Shown piece by piece: positions 26,666 to 32,360 of a stretch of 32,360 nucleotides of DNA. The stretch is from Bordetella parapertussis (GTDB lineage: Bacteria; Pseudomonadota; Gammaproteobacteria; Burkholderiales; Burkholderiaceae_C). The notes beneath the pieces are model-generated. The model saw only the letters and a list, made by a program, of their open reading frames with translations. It was not told where the DNA came from and did no database searches. Where the stretch lies: NCBI GenBank assembly GCA_945878355.1, contig CAMCTC010000050.1, positions 1-32,360 on the forward strand, read 5' to 3'. Both the position numbers and the translations under genes were made by a program. Positions within the stretch are counted from its first letter, which is position 1. Every line of letters starts with the position of its first letter.

Positions 26666-26689
26666 AGAAGCGCTCGACAGAGCGCTTCT
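26666..26689 (+). terminator. Terminator after the repeat protein gene
   Basis: AGAAGCGCTC (26666-26675), loop GACA, GAGCGCTTCT (26680-26689): a perfect 10-bp stem followed by TTGCGTTG. A weaker CCCGGGC inverted repeat lies just upstream. Confidence 0.75.
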
Positions 26690-26795
26690 TGCGTTGTGCG
26701 CCCGGCACGGGCGCACTCCCGCGGGGGCAAGTCCCGCCGTAAGTTGATCACAGCGAACGAAGTGAAGCGCAACTGCATGAGGGGCGGATCGGTGA

Positions 26796-26830
26796 TTGAC
26801 TTGAAACTTATGAGAACTTATTATTTCAAG
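26796..26830 (+). promoter_or_regulatory. Promoter and operator of the RelE/Xre module
   Basis: TTGACT (26796-26801), 17-bp spacer, TATTAT (26819-26824): five of six matches at each hexamer. A perfect 7-bp inverted repeat CTTGAAA (26800-26806) and TTTCAAG (26824-26830) brackets the spacer and -10, and AACTTAT occurs twice 10 bp apart inside it. This is a likely autoregulatory site. The predicted start of transcription (about 26831) coincides with the toxin ATG at 26832. Confidence 0.75.
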
Positions 26831-26831
26831 C

Positions 26832-27090
26832 ATGAAGTCGATCGAGTGGCGCACCAAGGCCGGGGCGTCAGTTGCGAAAGCTGCCGGCCTCGGCGGGGCT
26901 TGAGCTTAGGCGCGCTGTCACCGCCGAACTGGTAGACCTGGCCCAAGCTCGTAACGTCAAAGCGCTGACGCGGCACGAGTTTGGATTTCGCCTTCGGGTC
27001 GGAAACTATCGGGTGTTTTTTGACTTTGACGGCGCGGTGCGCATTGTCAGCATCGAGGAAGTGAGCAAGCGCGATGAACGCACGTATTGA
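26832..27090 (+). pseudogene. RelE/ParE-type toxin gene with a frameshift
   Basis: The ATG at 26832 reads MKSIEWRTKAG and then runs out of frame, stopping at 26901. Dropping one G from the GGGG at 26862-26865 joins it to RQLRKLPASAGLELRRAVTAEL and on to the end at 27090, giving about 85 residues, the normal RelE/HigB toxin size; VGNYRVFFDF and VRIVSIEEVSKRDE are the usual core and C-terminus with conserved Arg and Lys. So the gene appears inactivated by a 1-nt insertion, unless ribosomal frameshifting or a sequencing error is involved. The 72-codon remainder could start at TTG 26872 but would lack the first helix. The 3' end overlaps the antitoxin gene by 17 bp. Confidence 0.75.
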
Positions 27091-27406
27091 GTTTCAAACC
27101 ATTTTGGGCGCGGATGGTTTGCCGGCGTTTGTGGTTCTGCCCTATGCCGAATTCATGCGCCGGTTTGATCCTGACCGAGACCTGGTGCCCAACGCAGTGG
27201 TCAACCTGGCGATGGACCAGGGATGGAGCCCCGCGCGGGCATGGCGCGAGCATCTGGGGCTGACGCAGGCCGTGGTCGCTCAGAGGCTGGGTGTGTCGCA
27301 GGCTGCGGTGGCGCAGTTTGAGGCCGCTGAGGCCAAGCTCAAACCTGCCACGCGTGGCAAACTGGCGGCAGCGCTGGGCGTTTCGCCCGAGCAACTGCGC
27401 TGGTGA
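27074..27406 (+). CDS. Xre-family antitoxin (helix-turn-helix)
   Basis: A 110-residue protein. The N-terminal part (residues 1-45), with GLPAFVVLPYAEFMRRFDPDRDLVPNAVV, resembles the Phd-like heads of this antitoxin group; residues 51-110 carry an Xre helix-turn-helix (LGLTQAVVAQRLGVSQAAVAQFEA, 61-84). Its start overlaps the end of the RelE-type toxin gene, the toxin-first order seen in HigBA-like pairs. It should neutralise the toxin and repress the shared promoter at 26796-26830. The gene itself is intact although the toxin frame is broken. A solitary repressor role is the alternative. Confidence 0.88.
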   Translation: MNARIEFQTILGADGLPAFVVLPYAEFMRRFDPDRDLVPNAVVNLAMDQGWSPARAWREHLGLTQAVVAQRLGVSQAAVAQFEAAEAKLKPATRGKLAAALGVSPEQLRW

Positions 27407-27447
27407 TGCTGGGGACCTTCAGCAGCGCGATCGAATGGGCTGCAGCG

Positions 27448-27468
27448 GCTACTTGACCCAGGTGTTGA
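27448..27468. repeat. Direct repeat 1: orphan copy of the gspF 3' end
   Basis: The 21 bases are identical to 28188-28208, which contains the last six codons of gspF and its stop (on the minus strand, AAC ACC TGG GTC AAG TAG). Here the sequence is not attached to any gspF gene; just upstream of it on the minus strand the reading is a brief LNPINTWVK-stop. It marks one edge of the mazEF-like segment. Confidence 0.9.
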
Positions 27469-27479
27469 TCGGGTTCAGG

Positions 27480-27815
27480 TCACAAGCCCAGGTGCAGCCG
27501 CAAGGCGGCGTCGATCGCGGTCATCAGCGCCGCAGGCACGTGGCCTGACACGGTCTTGGCCAGGCGCCGCTTGTCCAGGTTGCGGACTTGTTGCGCCATG
27601 GCTTTGCTGTCCTTGGGCAAGCCGGTGTCCGATGCCAGCAGTTTGACCTCGAATGGAAAGACTCTCGAGACATTGGACGTGAGCGGCAGCACGGTGACCA
27701 GCGCCGCCGCGCGGTTGGCCGAATCGTTGCTGACGATCAGCACAGGGCGGGTCTTTTGAGTTTCTGAACCCAAGGTCGGGTCCAGATTCGCATAGACCAC
27801 ATCACCACGCTTCAT
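27480..27815 (-). CDS. MazF/PemK-family endoribonuclease toxin
   Basis: A 111-residue toxin with the family's signature start MKRGDVVYANLDPTLGSETQKTRPVLIVSND, then ALVTVLPLTSNVSRVFPFEV and DSKAMAQQVRNLDKRRL. The Arg of TRPVLIV and the Thr/Ser of the VLPLTS strand are the positions that form the RNA-cleaving site in MazF/PemK. MazF proteins cleave mRNA at short sequences. Its ATG overlaps the 3' end of the upstream antitoxin gene by 14 bp, so translation is coupled. The complete length and motifs suggest an active toxin. Confidence 0.93.
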   Translation of the reverse strand: MKRGDVVYANLDPTLGSETQKTRPVLIVSNDSANRAAALVTVLPLTSNVSRVFPFEVKLLASDTGLPKDSKAMAQQVRNLDKRRLAKTVSGHVPAALMTAIDAALRLHLGL

Positions 27816-28077
27816 CGCGGGCTGCCAAGGCGGCGTCAGCCGAGACCAAGCCGTCGTTGACAGTGCCGGCGAAGGCTGTGTCGATCTGCTGGTCGTGCTC
27901 GACGCTCTGGGCGTAAGCCGTTGCCAGCGCGCTTTCTTGTTCGACACGCTGCAGCAACTGCAAGGCCTTGGCAACGACAGCCGATCGCCCTTTGGCCGAA
28001 TGCGTCGCTGCGTAACGGTCGATGAAACCGAGCATGGACGGATCGAGGGAGACTGAGATTTTTTGAACAGCTTGCAT
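27802..28077 (-). CDS. MazE-like ribbon-helix-helix antitoxin
   Basis: A 91-residue protein starting MQAVQKISVSLDPSMLGFIDRYAATH. The pattern KISVSLD, then a helix, then KGRSAVVAKALQLL is a ribbon-helix-helix DNA-binding fold; the acidic C-terminal half (DQQIDTAFAGTVNDGLVSADAALAARDEAW) is suited to wrap the toxin. It should neutralise the MazF-like toxin and, with it, repress the promoter that lies just upstream. The ATG at 28077 is preferred over an in-frame start at 28098, which lies inside the operator. Confidence 0.88.
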   Translation of the reverse strand: MQAVQKISVSLDPSMLGFIDRYAATHSAKGRSAVVAKALQLLQRVEQESALATAYAQSVEHDQQIDTAFAGTVNDGLVSADAALAARDEAW

Positions 28078-28079
28078 GG

Positions 28080-28121
28080 TTGCTACCGAAAGTAGCATAA
28101 AAACAGCGTATTTGGTAGCAA
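28080..28121 (-). promoter_or_regulatory. Promoter and operator of the mazEF-like module
   Basis: On the minus strand, TTGCTA (28116-28121), a 16-bp spacer, and TATGCT (28094-28099). Three GCTACC-type half-sites cover it: GGTAGCAA (28114-28121) over the -35, GTAGCA (28092-28097) over the -10, and TTGCTACC (28080-28087) at the start region; the outer two form a perfect 8-bp inverted repeat. This arrangement fits cooperative autorepression by the antitoxin. Confidence 0.75.
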
Positions 28122-28187
28122 AAAATCAGAAAATTTGATGGGATCGGTTTGCCAGCGAAGGCATCCGGCCCGATGCCAGCTCGATCT

Positions 28188-28208
28188 GCTACTTGACCCA
28201 GGTGTTGA
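28188..28208. repeat. Direct repeat 2: genuine gspF 3' end
   Basis: This contains the last codons (NTWVK) and TAG stop of gspF. It is an exact 21-bp match to 27448-27468; the two copies are in the same orientation, 740 bp apart, with the mazEF-like module between them. Confidence 0.9.
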
Positions 28209-29403
28209 GCTGGATGATGGGCAGCAGCACCGCCAGCACGATCAGCATCACGACTGCGCCCATCACGACGATCAGCAGCGGCTCGAGGATCGTCGCGAGT
28301 GCCATCGCGCGGCGCTGGACCTCGCCGCTGAGTTGGCGTGCGGCGCGGTCCAGCATCTGCGGCAATTGGCCGGTCTGCTCGCCCAAGCGCGCGAACATCG
28401 CCAGCAGGCCGGGAAAGCGCTTCTTCGCCGCCAGCGCCGATGCCAGCGGCGCGCCCTCGCGGACCTGCACCAGGGCTTCGAGCGCATCGGCGCGCAGCGC
28501 CCGGTTGGCCAAGGTCTCGGCCGCTGCTTGCAGCGCCTTGAGGATGGGCACGCCGGCGTTGGCCAGCATCGCCAGCGTGCTGGCGAAGCGCGCCGCGTTA
28601 TAGCCCCGCGCGACCCGGCCGACCAGCGGCAAGCCGAGCCAGGCGGCGTCAAAGCGCTGGCGGAACAGTTCTTTTTTCAGCGCCATCGTCAGCGCCACGC
28701 CACCGCCTGCAGCGGCCAGCAGCACCAGCCAACCCCACTGCCTGACAAATGCGCTCAGGCCCAGCATCGCGGTGGTCAACCAGGGCAACGCCCGCTTGTT
28801 GCTGGTGAACACGCTGGCGACCTGCGGCACGACATAGGTGACGAGAAAGATCACGATCACGAAGGCGATCAGCGAGACGATCGCCGGGTAGAGCGCAGCG
28901 CCCAGCAGCTTGGCTTGCAGCGCCTGGCGCTCTTCGAGGTCGTCGGCCAGGCGTTCGAGCACGGCACCCAGCGCGCCGCTCTCCTCGCCTGCGGCCACCA
29001 CGGCGCGGTAGACATCGTCGAACTCGCGCGGGGCGCTGGCCAGCGCCCGGGCAAACGGTGCGCCGGCGTTGACCTCGGCGCGCAGGTGGGCGACGAGGTC
29101 GCGCTGGGCCGGCGAGTCGGCTTCGTCGGACAGCGCCGTGAGTGCGCGCTCTAGCGGCAGCCCGGCGCCGACCAGGCCGGCGAGTTGGCGCGTCCACACT
29201 GCCAGCCCGGTGCTGCCAAACACCCGTCGCGACCAGCGTGAGGCGCCGGCGCTTTGCACGCTGGCCGCCAGCGCCTGCACGCCCAGCGGCACCAGGCCCT
29301 GGGCGCGCAGTTGCGAGCGCGCGGCCTTGGCGTTTTCGGCTTCGAGCACGCCGGTGCGGGGCTTGCCTTGCGCGTCGAGCGCATCGAAGGTGTAGGCGGG
29401 CAT
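28189..29403 (-). CDS. gspF: Type II secretion system inner-membrane protein GspF
   Basis: A 404-residue protein beginning MPAYTFDALDAQGKPRTGVLEAENAKAARSQLRAQGLVPL, the typical GspF N-terminus. It has two tandem GspF domains, each with AxFARxLAxLxxAGxPL-like blocks (WTRQLAGLVGAGLPLERAL and FASTLAMLANAGVPILKAL), and three transmembrane helices, ending in LNTWVK. It forms the inner-membrane platform that links the GspE ATPase to the pseudopilus. It follows gspE by about 15 bp. Its last 20 bases have been duplicated 740 bp away, beyond the mazEF-like module. The full length indicates an intact gene. Confidence 0.97.
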   Translation of the reverse strand: MPAYTFDALDAQGKPRTGVLEAENAKAARSQLRAQGLVPLGVQALAASVQSAGASRWSRRVFGSTGLAVWTRQLAGLVGAGLPLERALTALSDEADSPAQRDLVAHLRAEVNAGAPFARALASAPREFDDVYRAVVAAGEESGALGAVLERLADDLEERQALQAKLLGAALYPAIVSLIAFVIVIFLVTYVVPQVASVFTSNKRALPWLTTAMLGLSAFVRQWGWLVLLAAAGGGVALTMALKKELFRQRFDAAWLGLPLVGRVARGYNAARFASTLAMLANAGVPILKALQAAAETLANRALRADALEALVQVREGAPLASALAAKKRFPGLLAMFARLGEQTGQLPQMLDRAARQLSGEVQRRAMALATILEPLLIVVMGAVVMLIVLAVLLPIIQLNTWVK

Positions 29404-29418
29404 CGGCTGTTGGCGTTT

Positions 29419-30834
29419 TTAGTCGCGCGTGACGCGCAACACCTCTTCGAACGAGGTCACGCCCTCGGCGACCAGGCGCGCGCCGTCGTCGCGCATCGGC
29501 ACGAAGCCGCCGGTCTTGGCCGCGGCCAGCAACTCGCTCTCGGCAGCGCGACCGTGGATCAGCGCGCGCAGCGCATCGTCGACCACCATCAGCTCGTAGA
29601 CCCCGGTGCGGCCTTTGTAGCCGGTCTGGCCGCAGGCGGTGCAACCCACCGGGTGCCAGCGGCCGTCGCCGTCGACCCGCTTGCAGGCCGGGCAGAGCTT
29701 GCGCACCAGGCGCTGGGCCTGCGCGCCGAGCAGGCTGCTGCTCAGCAGATAGGGCTCGACGCCCATGTCGATCAAGCGGGTGATCGCGCTCGGCGCGTCG
29801 TTGGTGTGCAAGGTGGCGAGCACCAAATGGCCGGTCAGCGAGGCCTGGATCGCGATCTGTGCGGTCTCGAAGTCGCGGATTTCGCCGATCATGATCACGT
29901 CCGGGTCCTGGCGCAGGATCGCGCGCAAGGCCTTGCCGAAGGTCAGGTCTATCCTGACGTTGACCTGGGTCTGGCCTATGCCTGCCAGCTCGTACTCGAT
30001 CGGGTCTTCGACCGTCAGCACATTGGTGCTGGTGGTGTCGATGCGGCCCAGCGATGCGTACAGCGTGGTGGTCTTGCCCGACCCGGTAGGCCCGGTCACC
30101 AGCACGATGCCGTGGGGTTGGTGCACCAGCCGGTTGAACGAGCTCAACACCTCGCCGCTCATGCCCAGGGCTTCGAGCGTGAACTTGGACTCGCTCTTGT
30201 CGAGCAGGCGCAGCACTGCACGCTCGCCATGGGCTGATGGCAGCGTGGAGACGCGAACGTCGATGGCACGTCCGCCGATGCGCAGGCTGATGCGGCCGTC
30301 TTGCGGCAGGCGTTTTTCGGCGATGTCGAGCTCGGCCATGATCTTCAGGCGCGAGATCAGCGCGGCGTGCAGCGCGCGGTTGGGCTGCACCACCTCGCGC
30401 AGCGTGCCGTCGACCCGGAAGCGCACCGCGCTGCTGCGCTCGTAAGGCTCGATGTGGATGTCGGACGCGCCGTCCTTGGCGGCTTGCGTCAGCAGCGCGT
30501 TGAGCATGCGGATGATCGGTGCGTCGTTGGCCGCTTCGAGCAAGTCCTCGACCGCCGGCAGGTCTTGCAGCAGCCTTGAGAGGTCGACTTCGCTCTCGAC
30601 CTCGCCGACCACGGTCGCCGCGCTCGATTCGCCGCTGGCGTAAACGCGGGCAATGCGCTCGGTCAGCACGGCCGAGTCTTCGCGCTCGACCCGGTTCACC
30701 GCGTGCAGGCGCAGCACCTCGCCCAGCGCGCTGGGGGCGGTGTTGTCGGTAGCCCAGAGCACGCGTTCGCGGTCGTCATCCTCGAGCAGCATCTGCTGGG
30801 CCTTGGCAAAGCCGTAGGGCAGGGGGTGTTTCAT
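29419..30834 (-). CDS. gspE: Type II secretion system ATPase GspE
   Basis: A 471-residue secretion ATPase. Walker A GPTGSGKT occupies residues 248-255, the Asp box is VEDPIEYEL, Walker B is [14 protein letters not shown] and the His box is LATLHTNDA; the tetracysteine zinc site CPACKR...CTACGQTG is near the C-terminus, typical of GspE and PilB. It hydrolyses ATP on the cytoplasmic face to drive pseudopilus assembly. The ATG at 30834 gives [20 protein letters not shown], a good GspE start. At ~470 residues it is slightly short, with a reduced N1 domain. It lies between gspD and gspF in the standard order. Confidence 0.97.
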   Translation of the reverse strand: MKHPLPYGFAKAQQMLLEDDDRERVLWATDNTAPSALGEVLRLHAVNRVEREDSAVLTERIARVYASGESSAATVVGEVESEVDLSRLLQDLPAVEDLLEAANDAPIIRMLNALLTQAAKDGASDIHIEPYERSSAVRFRVDGTLREVVQPNRALHAALISRLKIMAELDIAEKRLPQDGRISLRIGGRAIDVRVSTLPSAHGERAVLRLLDKSESKFTLEALGMSGEVLSSFNRLVHQPHGIVLVTGPTGSGKTTTLYASLGRIDTTSTNVLTVEDPIEYELAGIGQTQVNVRIDLTFGKALRAILRQDPDVIMIGEIRDFETAQIAIQASLTGHLVLATLHTNDAPSAITRLIDMGVEPYLLSSSLLGAQAQRLVRKLCPACKRVDGDGRWHPVGCTACGQTGYKGRTGVYELMVVDDALRALIHGRAAESELLAAAKTGGFVPMRDDGARLVAEGVTSFEEVLRVTRD

Positions 30835-30850
30835 GCCGCGACCAGCCGAT

Positions 30851-32360
30851 TCAACGCGTAGGCGCCGGGCTGGCCGCAGCACCCGGCTTGTCGGTCTTGG
30901 CTGGGGGCAGCACCGGCCCGGCGTTGATCGGCATCACCTGGCTGGGTGTCGGCTGGGCGCCTTGCTGCTCGGCGCGGATCGCCTCGTAGCGATCGAGCGT
31001 GAGCGACTGCGCGGTCTGCGCGTCGCGCAGCACCACCGGCCGCAGGAACACCAGCAGCACCGATTTGCTCCGTTTGCGGCTCTCGCTGCGGAACAGGTTG
31101 CCCAAGCCTGGCAGATCACCCAGCAGCGGCACCTTGTCCTGCCCGCCGTCGTACTGGTCTTTCATCTGCCCGCCCAGCACCATGATCTGACCGTCGTCGG
31201 CGACGATGGTGGTCTCGACCGAGCTCTTGTTGGTGGTCGGGCCGTTGGCGTTGCTGGTGGAGTTGGCGACCACGCTGGAGTTCTCCTGGAACACCGTCAT
31301 CCGCACCACGCCGCCCTCGCCAATCTGCGGCTTGATCTTCAGTGTCAAGCCCACGTCCCTGCGCTCGACAGTCTGGAACGGGTTGACCGTGCTGCCGCTG
31401 GTGCCGGTATTGGTGAAGCTGCCGGTGACGAAGGGCACGTTCTGCCCGACGACGATCTTGGCTTCCTCGTTGTCCAGCGCCACCAGGTTGGGTGTGGACA
31501 GGATGTTGGTGCCCGAGACGGTTTCAAGGAAGCGCGCCAGCGCGCCCAGCGTGTAGACGCCGTTGACTTTTTGCAGCAGGCCGACGTTCAGCCCGTTGGT
31601 CGCTGCGCTGGGGGACAGGCCGGTGCTGCCGTTGCCCAGTTGCGACAAGGTCAGGATGTTGTTGCCGCTGGCACCGAAGTTGGTGCCGGCGGCCAGGCCG
31701 AAGCGGTCGCCTTTGCTGCCGAGCAGGCCTTGCCACTGGAAACCGAGCTCGGCAGCCTTGCTGGCGTCCATCTCGACGATCATCGACTCGACAAAGACCT
31801 GGGCCCGGCGGCCGTCGAGTTGGTCGATCACGCCGCGTATCTGCCGGTACAGCGGCTCGGCGGCAGTGATCACCAGCGAGTTGGTCGCCGCGTCGGCCTG
31901 GATGAAGCCGCCGGTGCTGGGTTGGGCCGAGGGTGCGTTGGGTGTCGTTGCCACGCCCGCAGCGGCGGGGCTGGTCGCTGCCGCGCTGCTGCTGACGCCA
32001 GCAGAGGTCGCGCCGCCGCCAAAAGCCGCCCGCAGCACCGCAGCCAGTTTGGCGGCATCGGCGTTTTTCAGGTAAACGACATGGATCGTGCCGGCCGGCC
32101 CGCTCAGGCCGGGCCGGTCCAGGCGCCCGATCAGCGCGCGGATGCTGGCCAGCTTGGCCGGGTTGGCGGCTCGGATGATCAGCGCATTGCTGCGCGAATC
32201 GGCCAGCACCGACACGCCGGTGTTCGGTACGCCGGGGGCTGTCGCTACGCTGGCGTCGCCGAGTTTTTGCACCATCGCGGCGAGGTCGGAGGCGATCGCG
32301 TGTTGCAGCGGCACCACCTCGACGTCGGTGGCCGCAGGCAGGTCGAGCGCGGCGATGATC
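30851..32360 (-). CDS. gspD: Type II secretion system secretin GspD, partial (N-terminus outside window)
   Basis: The frame is open to the right edge; the first residues seen are [21 protein letters not shown], which belong to an N-domain, so the signal peptide and N0 domain are missing. Two further N-domain units follow ([22 protein letters not shown] and [20 protein letters not shown]), then [22 protein letters not shown] and the secretin core with [19 protein letters not shown], and [11 protein letters not shown]...[15 protein letters not shown]. GspD makes the outer-membrane channel of the type II system. The N-terminal linker between repeats is enriched in Ala, Ser and Thr. It precedes gspE by 16 bp. 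Confidence 0.96.
   Translation of the reverse strand, partial: IIAALDLPAATDVEVVPLQHAIASDLAAMVQKLGDASVATAPGVPNTGVSVLADSRSNALIIRAANPAKLASIRALIGRLDRPGLSGPAGTIHVVYLKNADAAKLAAVLRAAFGGGATSAGVSSSAAATSPAAAGVATTPNAPSAQPSTGGFIQADAATNSLVITAAEPLYRQIRGVIDQLDGRRAQVFVESMIVEMDASKAAELGFQWQGLLGSKGDRFGLAAGTNFGASGNNILTLSQLGNGSTGLSPSAATNGLNVGLLQKVNGVYTLGALARFLETVSGTNILSTPNLVALDNEEAKIVVGQNVPFVTGSFTNTGTSGSTVNPFQTVERRDVGLTLKIKPQIGEGGVVRMTVFQENSSVVANSTSNANGPTTNKSSVETTIVADDGQIMVLGGQMKDQYDGGQDKVPLLGDLPGLGNLFRSESRKRSKSVLLVFLRPVVLRDAQTAQSLTLDRYEAIRAEQQGAQPTPSQVMPINAGPVLPPAKTDKPGAAASPAPTR

Noticed and set aside
27421..27470. Remnant of a second gspF gene
   Set aside because: Only the last 21 bases match exactly; upstream similarity fades within a few codons, so it is better explained as an insertion-related duplication than a gene copy.
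1..32360. tRNA genes, CRISPR arrays, insertion sequences
   Set aside because: No cloverleaf with a CCA-side pattern, no regularly spaced repeats and no transposase-like reading frame were found.

Overview
The window reads as one stretch of a high-GC betaproteobacterial chromosome, most likely Burkholderiales of the Rubrivivax/Leptothrix/Methylibium type. This is inferred from a trimeric porin of the Omp32 class, Coq7 (ubiquinone synthesis), a DUF4148-like repeat protein, the fused CysN-CysC enzyme, the long two-ACT-domain IlvA and the style of the intergenic repeats. No rRNA, tRNA, transposase or CRISPR array was seen.

Layout. 1-3607 (minus strand) is the end of a surface-polysaccharide locus: a UDP-glucuronate 4-epimerase, an asparagine-synthetase-like amidotransferase that lacks the usual N-terminal cysteine, and an ABC-2 export permease cut by the left edge. 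3976-8600 (plus) holds an unrecognised membrane-anchored protein, cysD, a fused cysNC that makes PAPS, and a TauE/SafE anion exporter. 8691-11530 (plus) is a two-gene molybdenum hydroxylase (2Fe-2S subunit plus a CoxL-like subunit with the form II motif) with no FAD subunit beside it. 11586-15968 (minus) is an adaptor/ATPase/permease/permease exporter operon. 16158-18041 is htpG behind a near-consensus sigma-32 promoter, followed by a convergent GNAT-srkA pair. 20318-21791 carries rplM-rpsI and erpA. 21793-23343 is ilvA, preceded on the same strand by a short transcription unit that looks like a small RNA or attenuator. Then come osmC-like, coq7, a major porin and a small alanine/lysine-rich repeat protein.

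26796-28121 is an accessory island with two toxin-antitoxin modules. The first is a RelE-type toxin with a frameshift in a G-run plus an intact Xre antitoxin, behind a promoter that sits inside an inverted repeat and would give an almost leaderless mRNA. The second is a MazF/PemK toxin with its ribbon-helix-helix antitoxin. The mazEF-like module is bracketed by two exact 21-bp copies of the 3' end of gspF, so it appears to have entered at the end of the type II secretion operon gspD-gspE-gspF that fills the right end (28189-32360, gspD cut by the edge).

Four non-coding signals stand out: (1) the roughly 100-nt three-hairpin unit upstream of ilvA, which carries an exact ACCUCCUU (16S rRNA 3'-end-like) sequence; (2) the gspF-tail direct repeats around mazEF; (3) two copies of an approximately 80-bp structured repeat placed immediately after stop codons in the same orientation relative to the gene; (4) promoter-embedded operators at both toxin-antitoxin modules.
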